Counted from the first letter of the stretch, positions 10,032-18,823 are shown. The stretch: DNA of 23,047 nt from Gnetum montanum (GCA_015680685.1 MNCI01023559.1:3996-27042); one strand, 5' to 3'. Translations and numbers: made by a program. The notes: generated by a model from the letters alone, not told the origin.

Positions 10032-10952
10032 GAGGAGGAGGGTGTCAAACAGACAAGTGACCAAGACTTCTTGAATGCCCTAACCCAGGTTGGGAAAACC
10101 TTAAGGTAGAAATATATCACATTAAGCCTATACGGCTTAGTCATAGTATTTTCCCCTCACCGCGAGGCTCTGGTCCGCATGTTAACGGCAATCCTGATCG
10201 ATGAAAACATGCCGGCAGAAGAGAAAACGATCCACTTAGTCATACTCCCCTCCGTACCCATGGAGTCTACACCTCCACTAACTTTTAGCAACAAAGCCCT
10301 TAAGCAAGATCTTGAAAAGGGTTAAGTGACTATGAAGCCTCTCTTCATTACAATTCGGGTTGGTCAGTACTGAATCCAAAGGGTGCACGTTGATGATTGG
10401 GTAGCCACAAACGTCATCTCTTTGCCTATCATAGAGAAACTGGGGTTGGTCAACCAGATCAAACCAACAGCGATGTCGTGCCTATAGTCCTTCAGCGAGG
10501 CACGTGTCCTGGTAAAAGGCACAGTTCATGTAAACTTCATAGCAGGAAATGAGCTCCCCACAAACGCAACGTTCGTCGTAGTCGAAGAAATGCCTAGGTT
10601 TAACTTAATCTTGGAAAGATTGTGGTTAGCACAACTCAAGGCAGTTTCCTCACCTATACACCAAGAAATCCACTTACCATACGAGGGAAGAGAGGTGATA
10701 ATCCATGGCGACGAGGTGGTAACGCAAGTAATTAGTAACCTAAACATAGAGCAAGGTTCAGAGGTTACAACCCCTGAAGATGAAGTGCCTGTCCATGCAT
10801 GCACCAATTATACAACGAAGGGATCAGCCCATCGAAGCAACCCTTAGGTAGAAAACGTTTGGGTGGAGTTGCCCTTTCAAGCGAAGGATAGTAGCACAAG
10901 TGAAGGCCCCGACGAAATGCCTCAACCTTACGTCCCTGTCAACCCACGAAAA
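10032..10952 (+). pseudogene. Aspartic protease region of the Tat/Ogre-type element
   Basis: Read in one frame, this gives the Ogre pattern: a segment like YITLSLYGLVIVFSPHREAL (Ogre elements have a similar stretch before the protease), a central VHVDDWVATNVISLPIIEKL, then ATFVVVEEMPRFNLILERLW and IHQEIHLPYEGREVIIHG. Stops interrupt at about 10107, 10323, 10368, 10485 and 10845. The active-site position, usually D-N/S/T-G, reads D-D-W, with the Gly codon apparently changed to TGG, so the enzyme would be dead even without the stops. The late motif reads LILERLW where LLGRPW is usual. The frame stays open, apart from the stop at 10845, to AAA at 10950, where a candidate splice donor begins. Confidence 0.75.
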
Positions 10953-11342
10953 GTCAGGAGATAGCTACGCATAGCATAGCAGCTTTGCGACCTTTTAGCT
11001 AGTCGCCATCCTCCAATATTTGCTCTCTACTTAGCTCGCTAGGGTGTTGTCTTTCTGGCATAATACGCAAACGGCCCGAAATGGCTTAAAACTAACAAAC
11101 GGCTCGAAAAGGCTTAAAACTAGCATTATCACCTTTACTTTATTCATTATGGAAATAGCCCGAATTGGCCTAAAACTAGCATACCAGAATACGAAAACTT
11201 CACATAACACACATAATAACACGAAATCGGTGTTCCTTTCTGGAGTCTTACATTTTAGTCAAAAATTTTTGCCTATTGGCAGTGTCTGTAAACTCTTCCA
11301 AAAAAAAAGAGAAGAAGAGAGGGGGAGTCCACCGTCATGCTC
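10953..11342 (+). other. Non-coding start of the extra segment with a short repeat
   Basis: AGCTACGCATAGCATAGCAG at 10963-10982 repeats the motif found in the LTRs. At about 11069-11182 three diverged copies of a unit like GCCCGAAWTGGCYTAAAACTAGCA occur. A purine-rich run AAAAAAAAAGAGAAGAAGAG lies near 11300-11330; on the minus strand it is a pyrimidine tract just past the end of the antisense gene. I see no gene on the plus strand. Confidence 0.55.
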
Positions 11343-11477
11343 TCACAAGCTATCCCTATTCGCATTGCCTTCACCATTTGTCTCTACCTCATCCACTTGC
11401 ACATCATCTTCTCCCATATTGCCCCCCACTGACACCTCATTCCTTTCCTCCACAGGCCTCACATCCTCGTTAAGAGC
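11343..11477 (-). pseudogene. Last exon of the antisense gene: acidic tail
   Basis: After a TACTAAC branch-like site and an acceptor ending GGGGCGTAG, the exon reads ALNEDVRPVEERNEV then an Asp/Glu/Gly/Asn-rich stretch such as GEDDVQVDEVETNGEG and stops at TGA 11345-11343. It joins the previous exon in phase 0 across an 82-bp intron (11559-11478; donor CCTTAG|GTTAGT). It has no internal stop. The tail has no recognisable domain. Confidence 0.6.
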
Positions 11478-11559
11478 CTACGCCCCAAAGGATAAAGTAG
11501 TTAGTAGGGGCAACAAATGCGATAAATGACAGCTGTAGCAAAGCGTCAAAGCGACTAAC

Positions 11560-12383
11560 CTAAGGGGAGCCTGCGTCCGTCACAAGAGGTATCTAGTCTA
11601 GACCAAGCCTAAGGAGATGCTCAATCTCCTCCATTGAGATCTTCATCCAAGGCCTATCATTAGGTTCACCATTCGCAGTAGCAACTTTCTCCCTTTCCAA
11701 AGTTGTCCATCTTAGAGGCCCGGGGGAAAGGGAGGTGGTGGCTATCTCCCTTGTAGGAAGGGTCACCGCCAAATCTAGAGACTTCGTGACCTGCACCTAC
11801 TCTTTAAATTTGACATAAGCCTCAAAAGCACTGATGGCCTTCACAAACGCCTCGTACGAGAATGCCTCCACAGCAGCATCTTTATATAGCCTTCGATGGG
11901 TTTTGTTTTCTTGCTTGTATGTATACTTGTGATCCCTCTAGGCCTTCCCCCATTCGAAGATATTGGCGCTGATGTCCTTCATATCTTAGCACTTCTGGGC
12001 CATGAAATTCATCTACATCTGTTGTTTGACTATTTCGCGGGTGGATTCTACGTTCTGACGAATAACAGTCCAAAATCTGGCATGATCGACCACAACCCTT
12101 TACAGCTCCATAGGGTCAGGACTACGGTTTACGAGGAAATTGATCCGCAACTTGAGGTTCTCCACCTCGGTAGCCAGTTCTGTCTCTCTCTGCTTGCTCC
12201 TGTGGGCCCGTTTCCACAATTCCTTGTTGGTACATCTACATTCCCATAGGAAGCGCGTCGAGTGCAAGACGCATTTGTAAGCCTCGTCAAATACGCGACG
12301 AGACACTTCAGTCACGTCAGACGAGAGTGTGGGCACCATGCCAATTTCCATAGGTTGAGCTGGATCCCATTTGAGCTGAGAGG
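11560..12383 (-). pseudogene. Penultimate exon of the antisense gene: coiled coil
   Basis: Starts after a strong acceptor TTATACTTTCTATAG with SQLKWDPAQPMEIGMVPTLS. It continues in one frame for about 270 codons with stops at 12102, 12021, 11994, 11952, 11799, 11595 and 11562, each one C-to-T step from a sense codon. A charged heptad-like stretch (RETELATEVENLKLRINFLV) near 12175-12115 suggests a coiled coil. Later parts (YKDAAVEAFSYEAFVKAI) look alpha-helical. It could mediate self-association. No named family is recognised. Confidence 0.62.
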
Positions 12384-12479
12384 CTATAGAAAGTATAACA
12401 ATCATGTCAACATAACATAAATCAATACATTCTAGAGTTGTAGCGTAGTAGCATAGGGGCTGTCAACACTCCTACTCAC

Positions 12480-12614
12480 CCGCATGAGGATCCGCCTATT
12501 GAAAGCGTTTGATCATGTCATCAACTAGCCCCTAAACAAACATAAACTTGTTAGGAATTTCAGCCCATGACTCTGTCCAGGGCAGAGAAGGTCCTGATAC
12601 ATCAGCGGTAGCAC
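12480..12614 (-). pseudogene. Short exon of the antisense gene (135 bp)
   Basis: It lies between acceptor GCGTAACAG and donor GCGG|GTGAGT. It reads GATADVSGPSLPWTESW...GLVDDMIKRFQ, with two in-frame TAG codons. One base left from the upstream exon plus GT completes a codon, and its own last base plus CC of the next exon completes another, so both junctions keep frame. Introns are 73 bp (12687-12615) and 96 bp (12479-12384). Confidence 0.62.
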
Positions 12615-12687
12615 CTGTTACGCAATTTAGCATGATAGCAACAACCAAAGTGGACTACGGTAGGGTACATCCAAAGCCTAAACTCAC

Positions 12688-13005
12688 CAGCATTCGGCTA
12701 TTGCCTTGCATCATGCTGGTGCAAGACAATCGCGGTAGGTTCTGTAGAAGGCCCAGCCAGGTCCGTAGGAACTCCTACCTCAAGTGCTGGTGCTTTTCCT
12801 TTCAGGAGGGCAGTGTCTTCTTTATTTTGGGAAGACACATCTTCATTGGTAGAAAGAGGTTCCCTAATGACAAGACCCCCTGCCCCAGAGACAAGAGCCC
12901 CAGTATCCCTTGCCGAGGCCCTCTCTTCCAAAGTCGGGCCCCCCGTGTCTTTATTTGTCGCCCTCGGTCTGAGGGTCGACATTTCCTCGTCACCATCTTC
13001 TTCTG
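12688..13005 (-). pseudogene. Exon of the antisense gene: acidic low-complexity linker
   Basis: The exon reads AEEDGDEEMSTLRPRATNKD then a Gly/Ala/Thr/Glu-rich stretch (TGGPTLEERASARDTGALVS) and ends near HDARQ, a TAG, and a GTGAGT donor at 12687. The acceptor TTGTGGACAG joins it in phase 1 to the large exon upstream (intron 13119-13006, 114 bp). Apart from one stop near the end it is open for about 100 codons. It looks like a disordered linker. Confidence 0.62.
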
Positions 13006-13119
13006 CTGTCCACAAAGGGTATACACACAATAAATTGAAGTTGATTAATTTAAAACTAATACCATGCCACAAAGCACAACTTAGCTAAGCATGGAATAGT
13101 TGGCATTCTAAATGCTTAC

Positions 13120-14162
13120 CAATGGGGGGTTACATTCACCGCAACTTGAACCGTAGTTGTTGCTCCTCTTCATGAGGGCTTTCCCTAGTAGGGGGAGGTC
13201 TCTTTCTCCACAACTCCATAGGAATGGCCTCAGCCATAAGATAATCACCTTAGGTCGCGTTGTTGAGTATGGTAGGGGGAGTCTCCCTTATGCTGTCTTG
13301 GCCACAAGCGCTATGAACCATCAGACCTTTAGTCATTACAGAAAATGAATCCCTGACCATCTCTGGCGGAGCCTGAGCTTGCATGGTCCAAAAGACCTAT
13401 CAAATCCACGACTTGGGAATCTGATCATGGTCTAGCTCGGCCAGACCCCATCCTCTTGGACCATCAGGAACTCCGCAAAGCACTTTAAACAACCAATGTA
13501 GAAGGCGTAGTGTATGTTAGAACGGGACTCCGTTTGCTCATGGAGCCCCAAAATCTTCCCCTGCAAGCCATTACATAGGAACTTGGCCCAGTTATAATGG
13601 GTCCCTTCCTCCATGACTTCCCGCATTACCCAAGCCTGCTCAAGCCCCAAGACCTTTTCTTGGGTGAGCAGTTGAGGGAATGCACAAGCATGAAAGACTA
13701 GATATATCCCCATGGCAAGACCATCCTTAAGATTTTCCATAGGGAACCCTTTCTACTCCTTGGTGAGCCTCAGCCACTCCTTAGTATGCTGCTTATGAAG
13801 GGTCAACTCCTACTTGCCCTTCGACATCACATCAGCACCATCATTAGGAACGCCAAACAAATCTGCAAATAGCTGGTCATTGATGTCAATGACCACCTGC
13901 ACACCTCGCATGTATGTGCGAAAGTGGCTCGCCTGCCCAGAAAAGGAATTGACTAGGGAAAGCATCTCGGTAGTAGGAACACCCGAATTCGGTGCCATGA
14001 ACAAATCCATGAGCCTGGCCATTCAGATTCTTCTGAGCAAGGGGCCTGAAGCCCCTTGTTCCAACCAACGCTGGCTTGCCGATACCTCACCGTATTTGAA
14101 GTAGATGTTTCCCCCTTGCCTTCTAGCAGTCACCACCATCACTTCGCAGGGCTTCTTCACTC
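13120..14162 (-). pseudogene. Large exon of the antisense gene: Transposase_32-like region
   Basis: Follows acceptor TGATTATTTCTGTAG. It reads QRWLEQGASGPLLRR, TTEMLSLVNSFSGQ, then TYMRGVQVVIDINDQLFADL and FGVPNDGA, then AWVMREVMEEGTHYNWAKFL and IGCLKCFAEFLM. The order of a Trp-containing helix, an (V/M)RGVxV strand, FGxP, an NWA helix and a Phe-rich helix resembles the 'putative plant transposon protein' (Transposase_32) family seen in plant mobile elements. Stops lie at 14025, 13812 and 13749. A frameshift near 13440 moves the frame, which then goes on with ELDHDQIPKSWI and AIPMELWRKRPPPTRESPHE to donor CATTG|GTAAGC. The function of that family is unknown. Similarity was judged by eye. Confidence 0.5.
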
Positions 14163-14286
14163 CTACAGAAATAATCACAAAGCATATCTTAAAAAAAAAT
14201 GACACCCGCTCATTAACCCACCAAGCCTATACGGTGAGGGGAATAATGGAAGTTCAGCCGCTAAGACTGCTTCGAGCGAAACTTAC

Positions 14287-14328
14287 TTAAAAAGTTCTCT
14301 CCACTCCTTGTCTAGAAAACCCTTTGTC
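14287..14328 (-). pseudogene. Tiny 42-bp exon of the antisense gene
   Basis: Acceptor CTACAATAATTTTAG and donor TTAA|GTAAGT bound a 42-base exon reading TKGFLDKEWRELF. It completes the split Gly codon left by the phosphatase-like exon (phase 2). The join to the next exon is off by one base, so either that acceptor has moved or a single-base indel has occurred. The exon is short, so the call leans on the splice sites and phase. Confidence 0.5.
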
Positions 14329-14579
14329 CTAAAATTATTGTAGAAAGAGGTGAGCGTGTGTAGGTGGAATGGTATTCTTCCCCACACAGAGCAATCACAC
14401 TCGCTCGCAGGCTCTTTGCAAAGGCAAATTCCTGTAGGGCTAGTTGTGCTGTGGCCAATTCATTTGGCTAATCATGAACCCCGCCATCGTTAAGATAGAA
14501 CCTGATGACAAGTGCACACTATTAACACTTGGCTGAGCATAGCCAATGTCAAACAACAAAATAAAGACGTGAAACTCAC

Positions 14580-15028
14580 CCGCCAACACAGTAAACGGTC
14601 CCCTGTGGGTTTAGAAAATACGTCGCCATATGGCGCGTGAGGTACAACGTGTTGAAGGGATGATAACACTGGTATTCTGGCATGTCCCAAATCCAGGTCA
14701 AGCGCCTCAACCCTATGGAGTGTGGGGAAGACCCTCCTCCCAGCTTTCCTGAAGTTGCATCTTTAATAAGATATCTCAGGATGTCCCGATTTACCCCTGG
14801 CAGCAAGGCCTTTATCATGTCGGACACCTGCGTCTCATCCGAGGAGGACCAAACCATGAGACTAAACTAGATAAGGAGGAATTGTAGGAAGTCTCGCACC
14901 CCATCCCTAAACCAAATTGCTTGATCTCCCAAATGTATCGAGGGAGGGGGAACATTGGCCATAGGTCAGCCAACATGACACAAGACTCCTTCCAAATCCA
15001 AAACGATCAATCTAGAGCTTTGTCCTAC
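14580..15028 (-). pseudogene. Antisense exon: FCP1/NIF-type HAD phosphatase-like domain
   Basis: The minus strand reads RLIVLDLEGVLCHV (15013-14972), the usual first motif of FCP1/SCP-type phosphatases (DxDx(T/V), here D-L-E-G-V). Then come FRDGVRDFLQFL and LMVWSSSDETQVSDMIKALL, like the RPGVDEFL...VIFTAS region, and near the end FNTLYLTRHMATYFLNPQG, like the NTLLIDDSPxxxLLNP block. The second Asp of motif 1 is Glu and the Asp pair before the Ser-Pro motif is Thr-Arg, so it would not be a normal metal-dependent phosphatase. Stops lie at 14968 and 14869. The exon ends in donor GGCGG|GTGAGT. Members normally act on phospho-Ser of the RNA polymerase II tail; the role here is unknown. Confidence 0.62.
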
Positions 15029-15254
15029 CTTGCATAACGGAAACAACAGACAGTGACATCAAATATGAACATAATACATGTGTAACGTAGCAGCACCTAG
15101 TCGACCATAAGTGAAGCATAGCATGATCCCTATTTATCATAGCACAACAAAGATGCAAAAGCTTAGCGTAGCAAGAACATGCAAGTAACTTGGCGTAGCA
15201 ATAAGATAACTAATAGCAAACCCAAACAGAATACGCACCTACGTCATATGTAAC

Positions 15255-15346
15255 TAAACCCCCTCTCGAAGGTTTCATGGTTCAAAAGTTTAAAAGACCT
15301 TGGTCTCGCAGCCGTGGCAACAACCGCGGTAGTAAGGGGCTTGCAT
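15255..15346 (-). pseudogene. Possible second exon of the antisense gene
   Basis: Acceptor GGTTACATGCAAG, then a frame reading AVVATAARPRSFKLLNHETF and ERGFSYI with a TGA, then donor ACGTAG|GTGCGT. The downstream intron (about 15254-15029) is rich in GCTACGC-type motifs. I could not make the reading phase agree with either neighbour, so the exon limits are weak. Confidence 0.35.
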
Positions 15347-15529
15347 GTAACCACAATGAGACCCGTGCACAATAGTGATGACCGAAAGAAAGCAAGATCA
15401 TGACAACCCCAAAGCCAAAATGACGCAGTCACAGAAAATACCAGTAGCAAAATAAATGAGACATAAAACTAGAGCATAAGAGGGTAGAAGGTGTGAGGAG
15501 AAAGGAACGGAAGAGGCATATAAAATTCA

Positions 15530-15640
15530 CTGGGTCAATAGTGTGCCCTCCTGCGCCGGAACACGGGCCCGTGGCCCACGTCTCAAGGCCTTCTTCACCT
15601 CCTTGACCTTCGCGAGCACCAATTGAGTCTTGGGAGCCAT
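15530..15640 (-). pseudogene. Possible first exon of the antisense gene: basic N-terminus
   Basis: ATG at 15640-15638 opens MAPKTQLVLAKVKEVKKALR and RGPRARVPAQEGT, ending at TGA 15529-15527 or at a donor CCCA|GTGAAT. The Lys/Arg-rich stretch could serve as a nuclear localisation signal. A TATA-like sequence lies about 150 bases upstream. The join to the next exon is not settled. An overlapping ATG at about 15690 in another frame is an alternative start. Confidence 0.38.
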
Positions 15641-15790
15641 AGCCCTGCTAGCAGATTTATGACCTTCACCTTAGAAATCTGCCTCGATATGGATTCACAT
15701 AGTGACTCCATGCCCCGAAATCGTCGAAGTGCTTCGACAAGGATTATGTGCTTCTAGAGAAAAAATAGCAAAATTACCAGGATTGAACCC

Positions 15791-15800
15791 CTATTTATGG
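15791..15800 (-). promoter_or_regulatory. TATA-like box upstream of the antisense gene
   Basis: On the minus strand CCATAAATAG lies about 150 bases before the candidate ATG (15640), a suitable distance for a short 5' leader. It resembles the LTR box TATAAATAG. It is A/T-rich and short, so chance occurrence is possible. Confidence 0.3.
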
Positions 15801-16622
15801 AAGTAATAGCGAAATGGGGAAACTTCTTTTCTCTCTCTCCGATTAAGGCATGGGGCGATGGGCGGCATAGCATGCTCGCCACGATATCATGACACTATTA
15901 GCATTTAAACCTTGGCATGCTCCAAGTCAGTTATTGGCCTTCTCGAAAATAAAAATAATATGATAATGTTTGTTTTCGATTGAAGGTCAGAAAAGACCTT
16001 AGGCTAACAAACCCAGCATGATTATGTTTCTTAAGGCTCAAAGACAGCAATTTCAACTAGTAACGGCCGCAGTCTACAATGATGTCAAACAAAGTAATTA
16101 CGCTTCTTGCTTTAGTAATCGCCTGGCATGCCTTGACATAAGGATAGCACATTCCCTAATAGTTTCGTGCCTTCATTCCTACATTAACTACCTAATACGT
16201 CTCGTATTCGCAAGGCTATCTCTTTTATCGTTATTTAGCGCAGCAAGACTTTGCATGTCACAATATGGCAATCCAAAATGACATTTAAAATAGTGGTTCG
16301 ACATCCATATACAACTTCGCAATTTACATCAACAATATCTATGTCTTCAACTATCCTAGATCCCTATGCCTAGGTGGTACGCCATGACCCTAAGCAAGTA
16401 AACCCTCAATCTTTACATCACCTTATTTAGCAAGTCGCATCTCGATGTTGCTTTGCAGATTTACGTTCCACACAATCTCTGGTGATCCTTACCCAGGCTC
16501 TCATCTTGTGATGGCAGGTTAAGTAAGAAATGAAAACCCACCATGCCCTGTCCATGCCTCTAATATTAATAGGGCCACAAGGCAACCTCACAAGGTAGTT
16601 AAACCTCGACACGATCAACTAG
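15801..16622. other. Non-coding DNA between the antisense gene and RT
   Basis: I see no gene on either strand. The plus-strand frame at 16018-16281 has no family features, and the minus-strand frames at 16427-16855 overlap the RT start. It would be the upstream region of the antisense gene and the 3' part of the candidate sense intron, ending in the acceptor-like CAACTAG at 16622. Confidence 0.5.
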
Positions 16623-17618
16623 GGGCTGGTTGCGAATAATACCATATCAACCTTAGAAGCACCCCCAGATTTGCCCAAACACTTGGTCCATGTCCTAGAT
16701 TTGGAGGCCAGAGATGTAACCGAGGATCCACTTGTCGAGATACCCGTAACCTCTATAAGAAAGGAGGTAAAGACATTAAGACTTAGCTCTCTACTAGACA
16801 CACAAATACATGAAGGCATAGTTAAAACCTTGCAAGAACACGTTGACGTCTTCACATGGTCATATGAAGATATGCCAGGTCTAGATCCATGGTTGATTCA
16901 ACATAATATCATCCTAGACCCCCACGTGAAGGCGGTCAAGAAAAGGGCACATAAAATCAAGCCAGAAATCATGCTAGCCGTGAAGGAGAAAATCACTAAG
17001 TTATACCGAGTAGGCTTCATCCGTGCAGTCGACTATTCAGAGTGGGTGTCCAACATCGTTGTGGTTTCAAAGAAAACAGGAGGGATACGAATGTGTATAG
17101 ATTTTTGAGATTTGAACAAGGCAACAATCAAGGATAACTTTCCACTACCGAACATCGATCAACTCATCGACACCACGACTGGGCATGCTTTGCTATCCTT
17201 CATGGATGGCTTCTCCGGATATAACCAAATCTGCATAAACTCGGAACACCAGCTGTCAACAACCTTTATGACTCCATGGGGAACCTTCTACTATACCATG
17301 ATTTCCTTAGGGCTCAAGAATGCTGGGGCAACATAGCAGCGAGCCATGACGTACATTTTCAGTAGCCACATCCTAGAAACGTTAAATGATTATGTGGACG
17401 ATATAGTGGTCAAGTCCAAAGAGGTGGCCCATCACCCGCGCGACCTAGAGTTAGTCCTCAAGTGCTATCAAAGGCATGATTTGCATCTCAATCTTAAGAA
17501 ATGCGTCTTCAGAGTAAAGACTAGGTGCATGTTGGGGTTTGTAGTATTAGAGGCTGGAATACGGGTGGACCCAGACAAAGTTAAAGTTATCATCAACTTA
17601 GCGCCCCCACAAACCTAA
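16623..17618 (+). pseudogene. Reverse transcriptase of the Tat/Ogre-type element
   Basis: The frame reads HVDVFTWSYEDMPGLDPWLI, VKKRAHKIKPEIMLAVKEKI, then SEWVSNIVVVSKKTGGIRMC, FMDGFSGYNQI (motif A, catalytic Asp present), PWGTFYYTMISLGLKNAGAT and DYVDDIVVKS (motif C, Asp pair present). This is the standard Ty3/gypsy RT order, in Tat-lineage form. Stops: TGA 17106 (an Arg codon, CGA, in relatives), TAG 17334, and TAA 17616 reached after a frameshift near 17610, where the reading frame moves. RT copies the RNA genome to DNA inside the particle; this copy would give only short fragments. Confidence 0.9.
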
Positions 17619-18202
17619 AAGAGTTACGTGGTGTACAAGGTAGAGTGCAATTCATTCGAAGGTTCATAGCAAGACTGATCGATAAGTTACACCCCATGCA
17701 ACATCTTCTGAGAAAAGGGGTTAACTTCAAATGGACAGTCCAATGTCAACAAGCCTTCGACAACCTGAAGAAAGAACTCTCACACCTACCAACAGTGTAC
17801 CCACCACAGAGGGACAAGCCCTTCTTCATATACCTCGCCACCTCCAACGCATCCATAGCAGCATTGCTATGTCAGAAGCGGGATGATGGCTCTGAGATAC
17901 CCATGTATTACCTGAGCCATGCATTGATATCATGCGAGGAAAAATACAACGAGGTGTAAAGGAATTGCCTAGCCTTAGTGTTTGTGCTAAAAAGGTGGCG
18001 ACACTACCTATTCTGAAGCATAACCAGCATCCTTTGCAAAAGCAATGTACTCCAGGCTATCATCGGCAACCTATACGAAAATAGCAGGATAGCTCAATGG
18101 AAGGCCATAATTGCAAAATTTGATCTACGCTATCTGAGCTAATCATCGACAAAAGGCCAAGCCATAGTGACCCAACTTACAGCCTTGCCAGTCGACAACT
18201 AG
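17619..18202 (+). pseudogene. First RNase H domain and connection
   Basis: Downstream of the frameshift the frame reads ELRGVQGRVQFIRRFIARL, KWTVQCQQAFDNLKKEL, FFIYLATSNASIAALLCQ and YYLSHALISCEEKYNEV, then CLALVFVLKRWRHYLF. These are the usual steps of the Ty3/gypsy RT-connected RNase H. The first catalytic Asp position reads Asn (TSNAS in place of TSDAS), a G-to-A change. Stops lie at 17957, 18014, 18140 and 18200. It would degrade the RNA strand after copying. Confidence 0.82.
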
Positions 18203-18823
18203 GCAGTCATCGATCCCAAGTTCCCAGAAAAATACGTAAGTAAGGTCGCCATCGTCCCATTGCATTTCGATGCAACCTTACACTTCGATGGTGCCTCAAC
18301 CACGCAAGGAGGTAGCGCCACTACCGTACTCACATTCCCCTATGGGGAAATGTACCTGTCTACTTATCAATTCTCATTCCTGTGCACTAACAACGTGGTG
18401 GAATACGAGGGGCTACTCAGAGGCCTCTTAACTGCCCGCGCACTACATGTACAACACCTGGTGATTCTGGGAGATTCACAATTAGTGGTGAATCAAATCA
18501 CCGATGTTTACTCCTATAAGGCTACGCATCTGCAACCCTAGTACGACCTAGCAAAGGTTTTATTGAAACAATTCGTCACCACTGATGTGCAACACGTGCC
18601 ACGTAGTGAGAATAGCATAGTAGATGCCTTAGCTACCCTTGCGTTAAATATCCCATCTCGTTCCTTGGCGAACATGCCAACTGCGATCATAGAATGCGCA
18701 GAACCTATCACTCAAGCAGAACATGTGGCGTCTGTCAATGCTGCAGAGACCCCGAAATGGTACGATAACATTAAAGCATATTTGCAGCATGGAAAACTCC
18801 CAGGTGGATTGACATTGGGCTAG
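18203..18823 (+). pseudogene. Second, archaeal-type RNase H domain
   Basis: The motifs are LHFDGASTTQGG (first Asp), TNNVVEYEGLLRGL (Glu), VILGDSQLVVNQI (second Asp) and PRSENSIVDALATLAL (last Asp). All four catalytic positions are kept. A separate RNase H of this type after the normal one marks the Tat branch of plant Ty3/gypsy elements and is the main reason for placing the element there. There is one stop inside (TAG 18539) and one at the end (TAG 18821). It lies in frame with the domains on each side, as one polyprotein. Confidence 0.88.

Larger units (their letters stand above)
11343..15640 (-). pseudogene. Antisense multi-exon gene inside the retrotransposon
   Basis: Minus-strand exons, in order: 15640-15530 (uncertain), about 15346-15255 (uncertain), 15028-14580, 14328-14287, 14162-13120, 13005-12688, 12614-12480, 12383-11560 and 11477-11343. 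All introns modelled between the last seven are GT-AG and 73-251 bp long. Five of these six keep reading phase (phases 2, 1, 1, 1, 0); the 14286-14163 intron misses by one base. The protein would be about 1000 residues: possible basic N-terminus, FCP1/NIF-like HAD domain, Transposase_32-like region, acidic linker, coiled coil, acidic tail. In-frame TAG, TGA and TAA codons and a frameshift near 13440 show that it is dead. It reads opposite to gag-pol, within the candidate sense intron. I infer a captured gene with its own introns; I know of antisense extra ORFs in plant LTR elements, but not of this domain combination. Confidence 0.7.
10953..16622 (+). other. Extra 5.7-kb segment between protease and RT; candidate sense intron
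   Basis: The protease frame ends ...CCA CGA AAA then GTCAGG (GT at 10953). The RT frame resumes after ATCAACTAG at 16623 with GGG CTG GTT GCG. Both ends are phase 0, so removal would join protease to RT in frame. Ogre elements are known to carry an intron at this place, though normally a much shorter one. The segment has no sense-strand coding and contains an antisense gene (11343-15640) and repeats. The splice sites are inferred; the donor is only moderate (AAA|GTCAGG). The alternative is a nested insertion or captured DNA with no role in splicing. Confidence 0.5.

Noticed and set aside
11296-11330. Purine-rich tract as a second polypurine tract marking a nested LTR element
   Set aside because: No LTR start, second LTR or target-site duplication could be found around it. 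It lies just past the antisense stop and may only be part of that gene's 3' end.
12548-13088. Plus-strand frames at 12548-13033 and 12813-13088
   Set aside because: They mirror antisense exons and run across their splice sites; no family features.
16018-16281. 87-codon plus-strand frame before RT
   Set aside because: No recognisable motif, and it lies in the candidate intron and upstream region; composition is like the surrounding non-coding DNA.
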